Assembly (NCBI GenBank): GCA_023205875.1 | Contig: CP060767.1 | Coordinates: 248,001-312,000, forward strand | Source: Chloropicon primus | Lineage: Eukaryota > Chlorophyta > Chloropicophyceae > Chloropicales > Chloropicaceae | Reading direction: 5' to 3' | Length of the DNA stretch: 64,000 nt | Shown: positions 20,080 through 29,998 of the stretch, piece after piece | How positions within the stretch are numbered: position 1 is the first letter of the stretch | Layout of the letters: each line of letters starts with the position of its first letter | Made by a program: the position numbers and the translations under genes | The notes under the pieces: generated by a model | Seen by the model: the letters and a program-made list of their open reading frames with translations, nothing else | Databases searched by the model: none | Told to the model about the DNA's origin: nothing

Positions 20080-20355
20080 GTTTAAGAGAGTTCGAGACTC
20101 TGGCTGTCGCTTCACGCTCACGCATTCAAAGGCGTGCCGCGCACACACAATTCAATTGACACCACCACCACCACCACACCACCACTACTACTACTACTAC
20201 TAAGCTAAAATCACACGTGCGATATTTTGAATGGGTAGCGATTTTCCCCAGTTCCGAGTCCATCACCACCCTCGCCGCATCATTGCGCCTCCTAACAAGT
20301 AACAAAAATAATAACAATAATAAAACAAGTCACAAAACCGTCACCACCATCATCA

Positions 20356-21582
20356 TCACTCCCCCTCCCCCTCCTCCCCCTCCTCCCCTCCCCCCTCTCT
20401 GTTCGCCTCCTCCTTGCTGCTGGCTAACAGCTGCTGCCCAGCCTTTTGGAAGATCCTCAGCCTCCTGACGTTGTTGTCGCTCTCGATTCCGCTGGTCACG
20501 GTCTCGTCCGTGACAATGTGGAGGGTCACGCCGCCCATGGTCATGTCTGGCTTGACCACGACCTCCTTGACCACCGCCTTGGTGGTCTTCTCCCGAATGA
20601 GCCACTTCTGGGACACGAAGACATTCACGAGCTGAGACGCGCCGGGCACGAGCTCGTAGTACGTCCGCTCCTGGTTCGGCTTGATCTCCCAAGAGATCCT
20701 GACCGTGTGCGTTGACCTGTTCCTCACCACAAGCATCCGCTTCTTGGAATGCTGGAGCATCTTCCTCGGGTCGTCCTCTCCATGCCCGGGCGGGCTCCGG
20801 AGGAACTCGATCGTGTCGTGAATGGAAAGGTCCGTCTTGGACTCCACAGCTTTGCTGTGGATGGTGTAAAAGTTGTCCGAAAGCCTGCGAAAGTGCTTGA
20901 GCATGATCACGGACCCCGTGCCACCGCCTTCCCTCACTTCTTTGCAGTAGCTCGAGATTCCGGTGGTGGACTCCGTGCTGCAGTCTATGGCGGCCACGTC
21001 AATCTGGCCCTGCAGGTACAAGCCTGCCTTGACAAAGTGCTTCCGGAGCTCCAGCGCGGATGGTTCCCCTCCCATGTAGAACAGAATCAGAACGTCCCCG
21101 GGAGAGCTCAGGATGGTCAGCTGCAGGGACTCCTCGGTTACCTCGTGCACGCCCTGCAGAGGAAACTTTGGTTGGTACTGTGAGAGCTTCAAACCATCTG
21201 AGAAACTTTTGAAGCAGTGCGGCCCGGTGAGCGACGAGCACTCCACCACTCGCTTCGATCCTACTCCGGTGGAGGCGGCTTCCCCTTGACCAGGTGCCGC
21301 AGGTGCCTTGGCCTGGGACACGATCTTGGTGATTGGCATGCGGACGACGTCCACCCTGGACCTCTTTATCTCCCTCAAGGCACCGCTCTCGCCGGAGGGC
21401 GGCTGCTCCCTCGCTAGCACGCCGTACCTCTCGTGGTGGTTGTGAAGCCCCGGCACAAAGTACACGGTCCCTTCGACCCAAGGCAAGGAGGAAAGGAACA
21501 GGGAGACGCATGCCACCACCACGGCGAGTGTCACACTTCCCCTCCGCTGGCTTTGGCGCGCGTATCCGACTCTCCTTCTCAT
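20356..21582 (-). CDS. Secretory protein with thioredoxin-like and VHL-like domains
   Basis: 408 residues from the ATG at 21582. Residues about 15-36 (SVTLAVVVACVSLFLSSLPW) are a signal peptide or signal anchor. Residues about 150-265 look like a thioredoxin fold: DVLILFYMGGEPSALELRKH matches the beta3-alpha2 region of disulfide isomerases, but the CxxC is replaced by GEPS, so no redox activity is expected. Residues about 297-375 resemble the beta domain of the von Hippel-Lindau protein: MLVVRNRSTHTVRISWEIKP, then YYELVPGASQ, then KWLIRE. By-eye alignment keeps the Trp of the human hydroxyproline pocket but not its Ser111 and His115, and the elongin-binding helices are missing. A luminal or extracellular adaptor role is inference. 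It is convergent with GDH. Confidence 0.6.
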   Translation of the reverse strand: MRRRVGYARQSQRRGSVTLAVVVACVSLFLSSLPWVEGTVYFVPGLHNHHERYGVLAREQPPSGESGALREIKRSRVDVVRMPITKIVSQAKAPAAPGQGEAASTGVGSKRVVECSSLTGPHCFKSFSDGLKLSQYQPKFPLQGVHEVTEESLQLTILSSPGDVLILFYMGGEPSALELRKHFVKAGLYLQGQIDVAAIDCSTESTTGISSYCKEVREGGGTGSVIMLKHFRRLSDNFYTIHSKAVESKTDLSIHDTIEFLRSPPGHGEDDPRKMLQHSKKRMLVVRNRSTHTVRISWEIKPNQERTYYELVPGASQLVNVFVSQKWLIREKTTKAVVKEVVVKPDMTMGGVTLHIVTDETVTSGIESDNNVRRLRIFQKAGQQLLASSKEEANREGGGEEGEEGEGE

Positions 21583-22827
21583 CTTTCCACCTGACGCTTT
21601 TGTTGCTGTCGCTCGCTTAAAACACTGTTTGCCGCAAGCTCGTTCACTCAAAGTCGAATTACTCCGCAACAAGTCACAGACAGGCCTCTCTTGCTTGCCC
21701 AAGCACCATGGCCAAGGACCACACCACAAGTCGCAGGCTCGTAGGTGGTGCACACTTTGTCTCCCTCCCCCCTTCCTTTCCCCTCTCTCCGCTCTCTCAG
21801 TTCACGACCAAACCTCGGGCTGCTGGTGTCCTCGAGCTCACAGTCAGTAGGCAAGCTGCCTGCCACCTTTGGCAATCAGTTCCCTCACAACAAAGCTTCC
21901 CCTCTCTGTCTGTCTCCCCTCCCTCCAGTCGGGAATAGTGAGAAGGAACACACACACACACACACACAAGTCGCACAAAGCCAGCTTCACTCCAGCCAAG
22001 CGCTCAGGGTTTATCCGAAGATAAGATAATAGTATAGATAAAGATGCCAAGATGGTGATAAAGGTGGTATCTTTGGAAAGCCCTCACAATCCTCCTTCCA
22101 TGCACAAGCCTCACCCTGCAGTCTACTTCACTCCTCTCCCTCTCCACAAGCAAGAAGGAAGCCTTTGGTTCAGTCCCCTCCTCCCTGGTTTTCTACTTCA
22201 CATTTGAAGTCACAAAGTCAAATCTTCACGAGGGAACGGAGGAGACGGGGAGAGGAGAACGCGGCGGGAAAGGGAGGTCAAGGGCGGGCGGGGAGGGAAC
22301 ACAGCGAGGAAGGGGGGAAGACAGATCGAAGCTACGCCTCGAGAGGATTCCGTGGACCCCTCGGACGAAAACTTTGACGCAGGGGTTCCTCCGAAAACGT
22401 GGAGGAGAGAAGAAGACCCATCGATTGATCTTGGTCGATCGGGGGACGGGAAAGAGAGGAAGAGGACGGGAGGGGGTGATCGTAACGTCCGTATAGAGGA
22501 GTAACGGACGAATCTGCGTCTCGAGAGGATTCCGTGGACCCCTCGGACGAAAACTTTGACGCAGGGGTTCCTCCGAAAACGTGGCGGAGAGAAGAAGGCC
22601 CATCGATTGAGATCTTGGTCTCTTGAGAGAGGTTGGACCTTGTGAAGGGAGACAAGATCGGAAGCAGAGCCAGATCAGATCAGATCGGTTCTCCTTCGTC
22701 TTCATCTCCTGCCGTCGTTCCTTTCTTACCTGTGCTCCTAAAACCTCGTTCGTTCGAAGGCATCGCAGCTTGAGGTAGGATTGATCGCGCCTCCTCTATC
22801 GAGTTCCTCCTCAACCACATCATCTTC
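21583..22827. promoter_or_regulatory. Divergent promoter region of the Trx/VHL and PHD genes
   Basis: 1245 bases without a convincing gene. Contains (CA)n at about 21949-21968, a GCGGCGGGAAAGGG E2F-like site at about 22261, one CGTAACG at 22491-22497, and a 91-base direct repeat described separately. Confidence 0.5.
22338..22610. repeat. Two copies of a 91-bp direct repeat in the PHD gene 5' flank
   Basis: Copies at 22338-22428 and 22520-22610, offset 182 bases, nearly identical. Each starts CTCGAGAGGATTCCGTGGAC and contains CCCCTCGGACGAAAACTTTG. The spacer between them carries the CGTAACG motif. Confidence 0.9.
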
Positions 22828-25800
22828 ATGCGAGGAGGAGGAGGAGGAGGAGGAGGAGGAGGAAGTGGAAGGGCTGGCAAGGACAAGGACAAGGCAGAGC
22901 GTCCTCCATCAGCGTTGAAAGGTGAAGACAACGGGGCGATGATGCCATCGACATCGTTCGAGGCAAAGGTCAGGGAGAGCGACGGTTGGTTCCAACAAGT
23001 CTTCAAAGACCTCGAATCCGAGTCCGTCCAAGTACTCGGGAACAGCAAGGCACTGGCCAAGGCTTCCGATGATGGGAAGAATGCGACCGCCGCCACCGCC
23101 GCCACCACCACCAGCAGCAACGGTGCCAACGATGCGAAGGGTGACGGTGCCGGCGCGACTTTCGCGAGAGTTGTCCTCGAGAGGCAATACGCCGTGACGG
23201 CAAAGGGGGGGCGGAAAGCATTCGTCCCGGCGCCGATGACTTTTTTGGACGGCCTGGCCTCCCAGAAAGCAAAGGAGCTCAAGGGGGAGGAGAAGAAAAG
23301 GGGGGGCGGGCACAGCAGGAATTCGTCGTTGGACCTGAAGAAGCTGAAAGGCAAGTCGGTGGATGGCCTGGCCAATGCCGCGAGCGCTGCGGGGATATCC
23401 AAAGATATTCTGCAATACGCCGTCAACAGTTTGCCCCAACTCTCGGTGGCGGAGGAGGACGACAAGAGGACCGTGTTCTGGAGAATCATGGATGATCACT
23501 TCAGGAGGGTCGACAAGGCCGACTTGGGAGCGATAAAGAACTTCCTTCGGAACCCTGAGGACGACCCGGCGTTCAAGATTCCACCCGTGGGGAAGAAGTA
23601 CCGAGTTCAGTGGCAGGACGAAGAGAGGATCAAGATGCAGATGGAGAGGGCCAGCACTTCCAAAACCGGGCCCTCTCATTCCGCGGGGGGGGCTGGCTAC
23701 CAGACGCCAAGGGGAACAGCGAGCCCGGCGGTGAAGAGCAAGTCCAAGGTCAGCACGGGCTTGCCTGGCAGGACTACCCTTCCCGAGAAGAAGCTCATCC
23801 CGATCACTTCGACCTTGTGTCCCAAGCCAAAAGGGACGACCCCGGAGCAGATGAGCGAGCTTTGCGACGTCTGTTTTGACGGCGAGTCTCAGGAGGGGAA
23901 CATGATCGTGTTCTGCGACTCTTGCAACGTCGCCGTGCACCAGCAATGCTATGGGATTCCAGTCGTCCCTGAAGGGCAGTGGCTGTGCAACAAGTGTCTG
24001 GTGGTAAAGGAGAAGGGTTTGAGCGAGAAGCAAGCCCCGTCCTGCGTCCTTTGCCCTGTCAGGGACGGCGCTCTGAAGCCCGCGAACCCCAAGCACTGCA
24101 TCACTTGCACGGGGGAGCCCTCGAAGAACCAGGAGTTTGTCCACCTTTTCTGCAGCCAGTGGATGCCCGAAACGTTTATTGCGCCAGAGGATACGGGGAA
24201 GATGGAGCCAGTGCAGAATTTGAGGGGGATCAGCAAGGACAGGTTCAAGCTCGTTTGCTCCATATGCAAGCAGAGGAAGGGAGCGTGCATCCAGTGCAGC
24301 CACGGCATGTGCGCGACGGCCTTTCACCCGCTGTGCGCTAGAGCGACTGGGCTGCTTATGGAGGTCGTGGGGTACGAGAACTCCGATGACATCGACTTGA
24401 AGGTGTACTGCAGCAAGCACACCAAGAGGCCGGTCAAGAGGAGCCTCGGGATCCCCCAGACACCCAAAGCAAAGCAGGTGGAGGCCACGCCCACGCCAAA
24501 GAAGGTCGTGAAGAAGGAGGCGCAAGACATCGCGAAGCCACAGGACAAGGCCCTGTCGATCGATTTGCTTGCTGAGCTCCCTCCCGGAGTGTGCGCAGCT
24601 CTTTTGAGGCAGATGTGCACTCTCTTTGGCTTGGCATTGGCCGACGTCTCGAAAGACTCGGGCGTGGACGCCAACAGGATCTCTTCGTTCATGTACAAGA
24701 AGTCCGCCCTGACGGAGGAAGAGTCCCAAAAACTGTTGGCCTGGATTCGGAAACACGCGGCCACAATGCTTGGGGACTCCGCCAAGGTCATCGAGAAAAA
24801 GGCGTTACTGGCTTCCCCAAAGAAGGGAGGAGGAGGGAAGCCAGGAAACGCCGCGGTCGCGTCCAGGCATCAAATCAACATGCTGCGGGGCGAGCTGCCC
24901 AAATGCTTCCGGAACGAGCTGGGCGAGTACATGCACGTGTACACCAAGCTGCTCCTCAAGAGTGAGGTGGATGCCACCAGGCCACCCGCGACGCCTCCGC
25001 CGAGCACGGAGAAGGCCAGCGAGAGAAAGGCTCGCGCCAGCAGGGAGCTCTCGTACGCCCTCGCGTGCAGCCCGGAGAGCGAGACCATGGGCGAGCTTTT
25101 CGTCATGCAGCACGAGCTGGCAAAGCAGATGCTGGTGAATCGACGAAACTTGAAGTCCCTCGTGTCAAAGGTTCGGCTTGAATTGCCGGAGGAGGCCAAG
25201 CGCTTCACGGAGAGGGAAAAGGACATGGAGAAGGTGAACAAATTTCTGGAGGCCACCAAGGAGGCAAAGCGTCTTTTGAAGAGGGAGCGCCGGGCCGAGC
25301 AGCAGAAGCTGAACCTCGCGGCAGCGGAGGCCGCAGTTGCCCAGTCGACCAGGCACAGCGCCGGGAGGAACGTCGAGGACTTTTACAAGCCGGTGGAAGA
25401 TGTGCCGGCCCCGGTGCCAAACGTTTACACCAAGGATTCCTCTGGCCAGGAGGTGATTTACGACAAGTACTCCATCCAGAAGACTGACCAGGACCTCCTG
25501 TGCAGTGTCTGTGGCCAGGGCCACAGCGAGGAGCCGAACCAGATCGTGTTCTGCGAGATGTGCGACCTTGCCGTTCACCAGAGGTGCTACGGGGTCGCCC
25601 AGATCCCCGAGGGCGAGTGGCTTTGCTGGCCGTGCAAGGAATACGAGTCGGCTTGCTTGAAGAAGGGCATGCCGAAGTCTCAGATCCGGAAGCCGAGGTT
25701 CCAGGGGAGCGACTTCACCGCCGTTGACGCGGTGAAGTGCGCGTGCTGCCCCGTCAAGAGGGGGGCCTTCAAGAAGACCCGCCAGGGGGAGTGGGTCCAC

Positions 25801-26553
25801 GTCGTCTGCGCCATGTGGAACAAGGTGAGCATAGAGGACAAGAACGCGGCCGACTGCATAGGGAGCGTCAAGGACTGCGTCCAGGGCAGCCAGAGCCTCA
25901 CCTGCAGCATCTGCAACCAGAAGGGCGGGGCCATCATCAAGTGCAATTACGGCCACTGCCAGACGTTCTTCCACCCCCTGTGCGCCCGGGCGGCGGGCTT
26001 CATCATGCCCCTGAGGAGCGGGGTCGGGACTGGTGCGATGGTGAGGGCTTATTGCGGAAGGCACGGCCACCTCGTGCAGCAGCAGCCTCTGCCCCAGCAG
26101 CACCAGGTCCCGATCTCGCCCATGCTCGTCGAGCACATCGAGTGGCTGGAGACCAACCTTTCGAGGCTGAGAAAGGCCAGGCAGGAGCTCGAGAGGCTCC
26201 GGCTGATCAGCGACGTCCTGATCAAGAGGGAGAAGACCAAGACTTCCCTGCTGAGGGCGGAGCAGGAGTACATCCTCAAGTGCCTGCAGAGACCAAAGAT
26301 CGCGAAGGATTTCGAGGAAAAGATGCAGAACCCGGAATACGCTCAGAAGGTCCTCAGCCACGCCGACTACAACAGCCAGAAGCGCAAGGCCTACTACCAG
26401 GCCTACGAGAAGACAAAGTACGGGAGGCAGCACCTCCAGGCCCACCCCATGGTGGAGAGGCAGCGCGTCATGACCGTGGACCAGGCCAAGGCCACCAACG
26501 TCAAGCTCCCCGCGGGGTACCTTTACGTTCCCCTGGACTTTCCCAAGAAGTAA
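22828..26553 (+). CDS. Large chromatin protein with two PHD-ePHD modules
   Basis: 1241 residues, single exon. The first module begins at about residue 350 with a PHD finger (LCDVCFDGESQEGNMIVFCD, then CNVAVHQQCYGIPVVPEGQW) followed by a zinc knuckle and an extended PHD, closing with FHPLCARATGLLMEVVGYEN near 510. The second module starts at about 891 (LCSVCGQGHSEEPNQIVFCE) and closes with FFHPLCARAAGFIMP near 1060. Such PHD-knuckle-PHD units read the N-terminal tail of histone H3 and core DNA in BRPF, JADE and plant PHD proteins (At1g77800-like). Between the modules lie helical Lys-rich stretches and a coiled coil (about 790-855); another follows the second module. The N-terminus is a poly-Gly run. 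No SET, bromo or PWWP domain is seen. It is expected to be nuclear. Confidence 0.9.
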   Translation: MRGGGGGGGGGGSGRAGKDKDKAERPPSALKGEDNGAMMPSTSFEAKVRESDGWFQQVFKDLESESVQVLGNSKALAKASDDGKNATAATAATTTSSNGANDAKGDGAGATFARVVLERQYAVTAKGGRKAFVPAPMTFLDGLASQKAKELKGEEKKRGGGHSRNSSLDLKKLKGKSVDGLANAASAAGISKDILQYAVNSLPQLSVAEEDDKRTVFWRIMDDHFRRVDKADLGAIKNFLRNPEDDPAFKIPPVGKKYRVQWQDEERIKMQMERASTSKTGPSHSAGGAGYQTPRGTASPAVKSKSKVSTGLPGRTTLPEKKLIPITSTLCPKPKGTTPEQMSELCDVCFDGESQEGNMIVFCDSCNVAVHQQCYGIPVVPEGQWLCNKCLVVKEKGLSEKQAPSCVLCPVRDGALKPANPKHCITCTGEPSKNQEFVHLFCSQWMPETFIAPEDTGKMEPVQNLRGISKDRFKLVCSICKQRKGACIQCSHGMCATAFHPLCARATGLLMEVVGYENSDDIDLKVYCSKHTKRPVKRSLGIPQTPKAKQVEATPTPKKVVKKEAQDIAKPQDKALSIDLLAELPPGVCAALLRQMCTLFGLALADVSKDSGVDANRISSFMYKKSALTEEESQKLLAWIRKHAATMLGDSAKVIEKKALLASPKKGGGGKPGNAAVASRHQINMLRGELPKCFRNELGEYMHVYTKLLLKSEVDATRPPATPPPSTEKASERKARASRELSYALACSPESETMGELFVMQHELAKQMLVNRRNLKSLVSKVRLELPEEAKRFTEREKDMEKVNKFLEATKEAKRLLKRERRAEQQKLNLAAAEAAVAQSTRHSAGRNVEDFYKPVEDVPAPVPNVYTKDSSGQEVIYDKYSIQKTDQDLLCSVCGQGHSEEPNQIVFCEMCDLAVHQRCYGVAQIPEGEWLCWPCKEYESACLKKGMPKSQIRKPRFQGSDFTAVDAVKCACCPVKRGAFKKTRQGEWVHVVCAMWNKVSIEDKNAADCIGSVKDCVQGSQSLTCSICNQKGGAIIKCNYGHCQTFFHPLCARAAGFIMPLRSGVGTGAMVRAYCGRHGHLVQQQPLPQQHQVPISPMLVEHIEWLETNLSRLRKARQELERLRLISDVLIKREKTKTSLLRAEQEYILKCLQRPKIAKDFEEKMQNPEYAQKVLSHADYNSQKRKAYYQAYEKTKYGRQHLQAHPMVERQRVMTVDQAKATNVKLPAGYLYVPLDFPKK

Positions 26554-26956
26554 GCCGACCGAGGGGTCAAGGAAAGATTTTGGACTGCTGTGGATCTATA
26601 TAGGTTAGGAAATAAAGTGAGTGCTTGTTTTGTTGTCTGTTGGGAAAAAAAAGTTAAGGTTTTCCCCCACCACCCAGAGATTATTGTGCTGTGCTGTGCT
26701 GTGTGCGACAAGACTAGTAGAAGATCTAGGATGAATTAAAGTGTGTGGCTGAGCTGCTCCCTCGAGATTGTTGCAGCCGCCACCTTGAAAAAAACTCTTT
26801 TTTTTTTTTCTCTTTTTGCTTATTGATCTTTTTTTCCCTTTTTCTGGTTTGTCCGTTGTTGGGAAGAAAGGCCTGTCCTCTCCTTCCCCGTCATGCAAAA
26901 GCGCCGTGCGCGGCAAAAACATTCGTCCATTCCCCCGCGACCGAAAGAAGAGCGCC
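26554..26956. other. Intergenic region between convergent PHD and GATA genes
   Basis: 403 bases, AT-richer than the genes, with poly-T runs near 26800-26840. Nothing beyond probable 3' UTRs is seen. Confidence 0.5.
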
Positions 26957-27772
26957 TCAAGCCGAGACAGGAATGAGGAGGGACTTGTCCAGCTTCGGCT
27001 TCTTGTCCGCCCGGTGACCCCCCCTGATCATCTCCCCCCTCTTTCTGCTGCTCGCGGTCGCCGCCGCGCAGCTCTGCTGGCTCGGGGAACCCAAGGTGTT
27101 CGTCCTCCTGAACCGAGTTCCGCAGGCGTTGCACAGCTGAGGCTTGTTCGGCGGCCCCCTCCTCCACTGGGGGGACTCCGTCACCCCGCAGTGATCGCAG
27201 GGCCCCCCCGGCTTGTACTGGGAGCCGGCCCTCTTCGCGGGGGGGGAGGAGTTCGAGCCCCCCGACTTTTGCTTGACGTCCTGGCCCTTGCTGGGCTGCT
27301 GGTGCACCTTGGCCTTGGTGGACATGAGGTTGGAGAGGTTCTTGACGTCGTCCTCGGTCGCCACCCTCGCGCTCTTGCCATCCGGGTTCCTCTTCACCAG
27401 GGTGTACCTCAGAGAGTCGCTCTTCTTCAGGTCGGCGTGGGCCTGCCTCAGGACCTCGTCCACGTTGTCCACCTTCCCGCAGCAGCCGAACACCTGCTTC
27501 TTGTTCTGCCTCGCTTGGATCTCCATGCCCAGGGTCGAGGCGTCCCCGTGCCACTCCTCGGGGAAGAGGAACAGGTGGTCCTGCTCCGCGTCCAGGAACG
27601 CCAGGAGGTCGTCCTTCTTCTCTACCTGCTCCAGCGGGGTCACGCCCCCCAAGGACCTCCTCGGGGACGATCCCTCCTGGTGCTCACCCTCAGACCTCAG
27701 CTTCCGCCGTCCACCTCCCGACTCGTCCGAGGACGAAGACGAGTTCGACACCGAAAGCACCCTTGCTCCCAT
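26957..27772 (-). CDS. GATA-type zinc-finger protein
   Basis: 271 residues from the ATG at 27772. The C-terminal part holds one GATA finger of plant type, C-x2-C-x18-C-x2-C, reading [20 protein letters not shown] then [16 protein letters not shown], followed by a basic tail ([20 protein letters not shown]) that usually contacts DNA and gives nuclear import. The N-terminal 130 residues carry no domain I know; a segment with [20 protein letters not shown] precedes the finger. The frame stays open upstream to about 28273 without an ATG, so a spliced upstream exon is possible. Targets are unknown; nitrogen and light responses are typical roles of the family. Confidence 0.85.
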   Translation of the reverse strand: MGARVLSVSNSSSSSDESGGGRRKLRSEGEHQEGSSPRRSLGGVTPLEQVEKKDDLLAFLDAEQDHLFLFPEEWHGDASTLGMEIQARQNKKQVFGCCGKVDNVDEVLRQAHADLKKSDSLRYTLVKRNPDGKSARVATEDDVKNLSNLMSTKAKVHQQPSKGQDVKQKSGGSNSSPPAKRAGSQYKPGGPCDHCGVTESPQWRRGPPNKPQLCNACGTRFRRTNTLGSPSQQSCAAATASSRKRGEMIRGGHRADKKPKLDKSLLIPVSA

Positions 27773-29002
27773 CGAGGGCGACGACGCTGCTGCTGCTGCT
27801 GCTGCTGGTATCTTGCTCTTGCTCTTGTTGCTGAGGTTGCTGAGGTTGCTGACGAGCAAGCGCGCGAAGGTTTGCGTTTCTGTCTCAAGCGATGAAGACT
27901 GACGACCGCCAAAAAAGAAAGAAAAAAAAACTTTCTTGTGACAAGACCCCTTCCCTTCCCAGCAGTCTTTTCGTTTGCCGAGATCCTTCGCGTTGCCTTC
28001 GAGAATGGAAACACCCCTTAGCGCACGTTCACGACACACCACCTCGTGCGTTACAGTTACCGTAACGCCTACACCGTCGATCGAACCAAGCGCGCGTCGA
28101 ACAAGAGGTGACGATGATGATGGAGAGAAGAAGAATCCAGAATATGCAACAAGGTGTGAGTGGCCATTCGAGAAAAAAAAGGCGTCACGTCGTCGTTCGT
28201 TGGACGCATTCGTCGTGCGAGGTGTCGTTGGAAAGATGTCGACAAGGCGAAGAGATTGATACACATCTCTCATCCCTTTTATCGACTTTGTTCGTCGTAA
28301 TACTCACCTTTTCTCTTCTCTGTCCTGAGCTTCGTCTCGCGCGTTATGCTTCTTTCCCCACTGGCGCCGTCAGCTGTAGATTTCGTGAGGAAAAATGAAC
28401 GATGGACAAAAGGCGGCAGGAACGAGTGTACATTGCACTCCAGTGGACACAATATTTTGGCGGGAAATCGCGACATTTGTTCGACATTTGTTCCCCCCCC
28501 TCCTCCTTTTTTTTGGCGGGAAATGACCTTGGGACCTTGGGGTTGAGGTCTCTTCTTTCTCTGGCTGTTGTTTGCTTGCTCTTGAGGGATGGAGGCGTTA
28601 GGCCGATGAGCCGATGCATCGTCGTCACGCGTTGCGTTCTGCTGCTGGAGAGAGAGGACGACGGCGGTGAACCAATAACAGGAAAGAATGTCGAAGGGAG
28701 GACGGGGAAGGAAAGAGAGGACCTTGGGGTTGAGGTCTCTTCTTTCTCTGGCTGTTGTTTGCTTGCTCTTGATGGATGGAGGCGTTAGGCCGATGCGCCG
28801 ATGCATCGTCGTCACGCGTTGCGTTCTGCTGCTGGAGAGAGAGAGAGAGAGAGAGTGCAGGACGACCGGACCGTCGTCGCCCGACGACGGTGAACCAAGA
28901 GTAATATTCTGGTTTGTGCAAAGAAGATGGTGATGATGATGATGATAACACGTACGTACTGGCAGTGCTCGCTTTCGAAATTGCCTTCCTTCCTTCCTTG
29001 GC
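27773..29002. promoter_or_regulatory. GATA 5' flank with E2F-like sites and tandem repeats
   Basis: 1230 bases with no convincing gene. It carries the clustered motif GTTACAGTTACCGTAACGCC at 28049-28068, two E2F-type sites (TTTTGGCGGGAAAT at about 28455-28468 and again at about 28511-28524) and the repeat pair at 28533-28850. Confidence 0.5.
28533..28850. repeat. Tandem repeat of about 187 bp, two copies
   Basis: Copy 1 starts at 28533 (GACCTTGGGGTTGAGGTCTC) and copy 2 at 28720, with constant offset 187. The first about 125 bases of each copy, up to GTTCTGCTGCTGGAGAGAGA, are nearly identical. Each is followed by a GACGACGG-containing stretch ending GGTGAACCAA. The second copy has a longer (GA)n tail. 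Confidence 0.85.
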
Positions 29003-29998
29003 CTACCAGTGGTTCTTGAACTTGTGGAGCCACGCCTTGCAGGTCCTCCTGAAGGGGTCGGTCGCGACGTACAAAAAGTCCTGCTGCGTGGAGGAGCCCC
29101 CGTCCTCCCCTTCGAACAGGCAGCGCCTCTCCTCCCCAACTCCCCCCTCCTCGACCCCTGCTGCCTGGAGGCACGCGGACGTGACCTGGTACACCCCCGA
29201 GGCTACCTCCGGCTTGGACGTCCTGGGGTTCCGCCACACCGTGAGGAGCTCCTTGTAGACCAGCTTGGCGACCTCCAGGTAGGGGTCGAGGGTGTCCTCG
29301 AACTGGCACAGGCTCCCCCCGATGGCGAGGTGCCTGAAGATACAGTACAGGAACTCCTCCTTGTCCTCCTCGGAGAAGACCGGGCCGTTGTCCAGCTCGT
29401 ACTCATTGTCCTCGTTCAGCAAGATCTCCCTCAGCCTGTCCTGCACGTGGAAACCCTCAAAGTAGTCGTCCATGCACTTGACGAGCTGCCCGTTCAACCT
29501 CACCACGTCCCCCACGCCCAGGAGGTGGTCGAAGAAAGCCATGGTCGTCGTGGTCGCCTTGACCGGTCGGGCGGTGAATGACACCACCTTGCAGCAAGAC
29601 GACGCCTTCAAGGACAGGAGCTCGCGCTGCACGTCCTCCGAGCTCAGAAAATCGTTCACGAACCCTTCCGCGTCCTGCTTGTGGTAGAACTTGTCGTACC
29701 TGGACAACAAGCAGACGAGGAGGCAAGGGGGCCGGAGCGGCGTCAGAAGAAGCAGGAAGGGAGGGACTCGCAAGCACCAACACCACCTCGCCGCCGTCAT
29801 CAGCAGCAAGGTTGGTTGGCGCACTCACCTGAACTTCCGATAGGTTGTCCCGCGCAGGAGGTCCCACTTGGTCAAGTTCGTCCTCACGTAGCCGTCCTTG
29901 AGGAGGCTGGGGTCGACCTTCGAGGACGACGAAGTCTGGCCGTCTTCGAGAAGTATGAACCTCCCCGGCCTATCCTCCGTCCCGTCCTTCCCATCCAT
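29003..29998 (-). CDS. CFAP300: CFAP300, cilia and flagella associated protein 300
   Basis: CFAP300 (C11orf70) is a cytoplasmic/ciliary factor for assembly and transport of axonemal dynein arms. Two exons are read: 29829-29998 and 29003-29699 joined across a 129-nt GT-AG intron, giving 288 residues (human about 267). The junction gives KFRYDKFYHKQDAEGFVNDF. Diagnostic segments are VVRLNGQLVKCMDDYFEGF, then EEFLYCIFRHLAIGGSLCQF, then DPYLEVAKLVYKELLTVWRN, and the late TDPFRRTCKAWL, all matching the order in animal CFAP300. An internal Glu/Gly-rich loop (about residues 240-265) is an insertion relative to the animal protein. Presence implies that the organism builds motile cilia at some life stage. 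Confidence 0.92.

Noticed and set aside
22338-22610. Possible CRISPR-like or mobile element repeat
   Set aside because: There are only two copies with a long unique spacer, in a eukaryotic promoter; no terminal inverted repeats or target duplications were seen.
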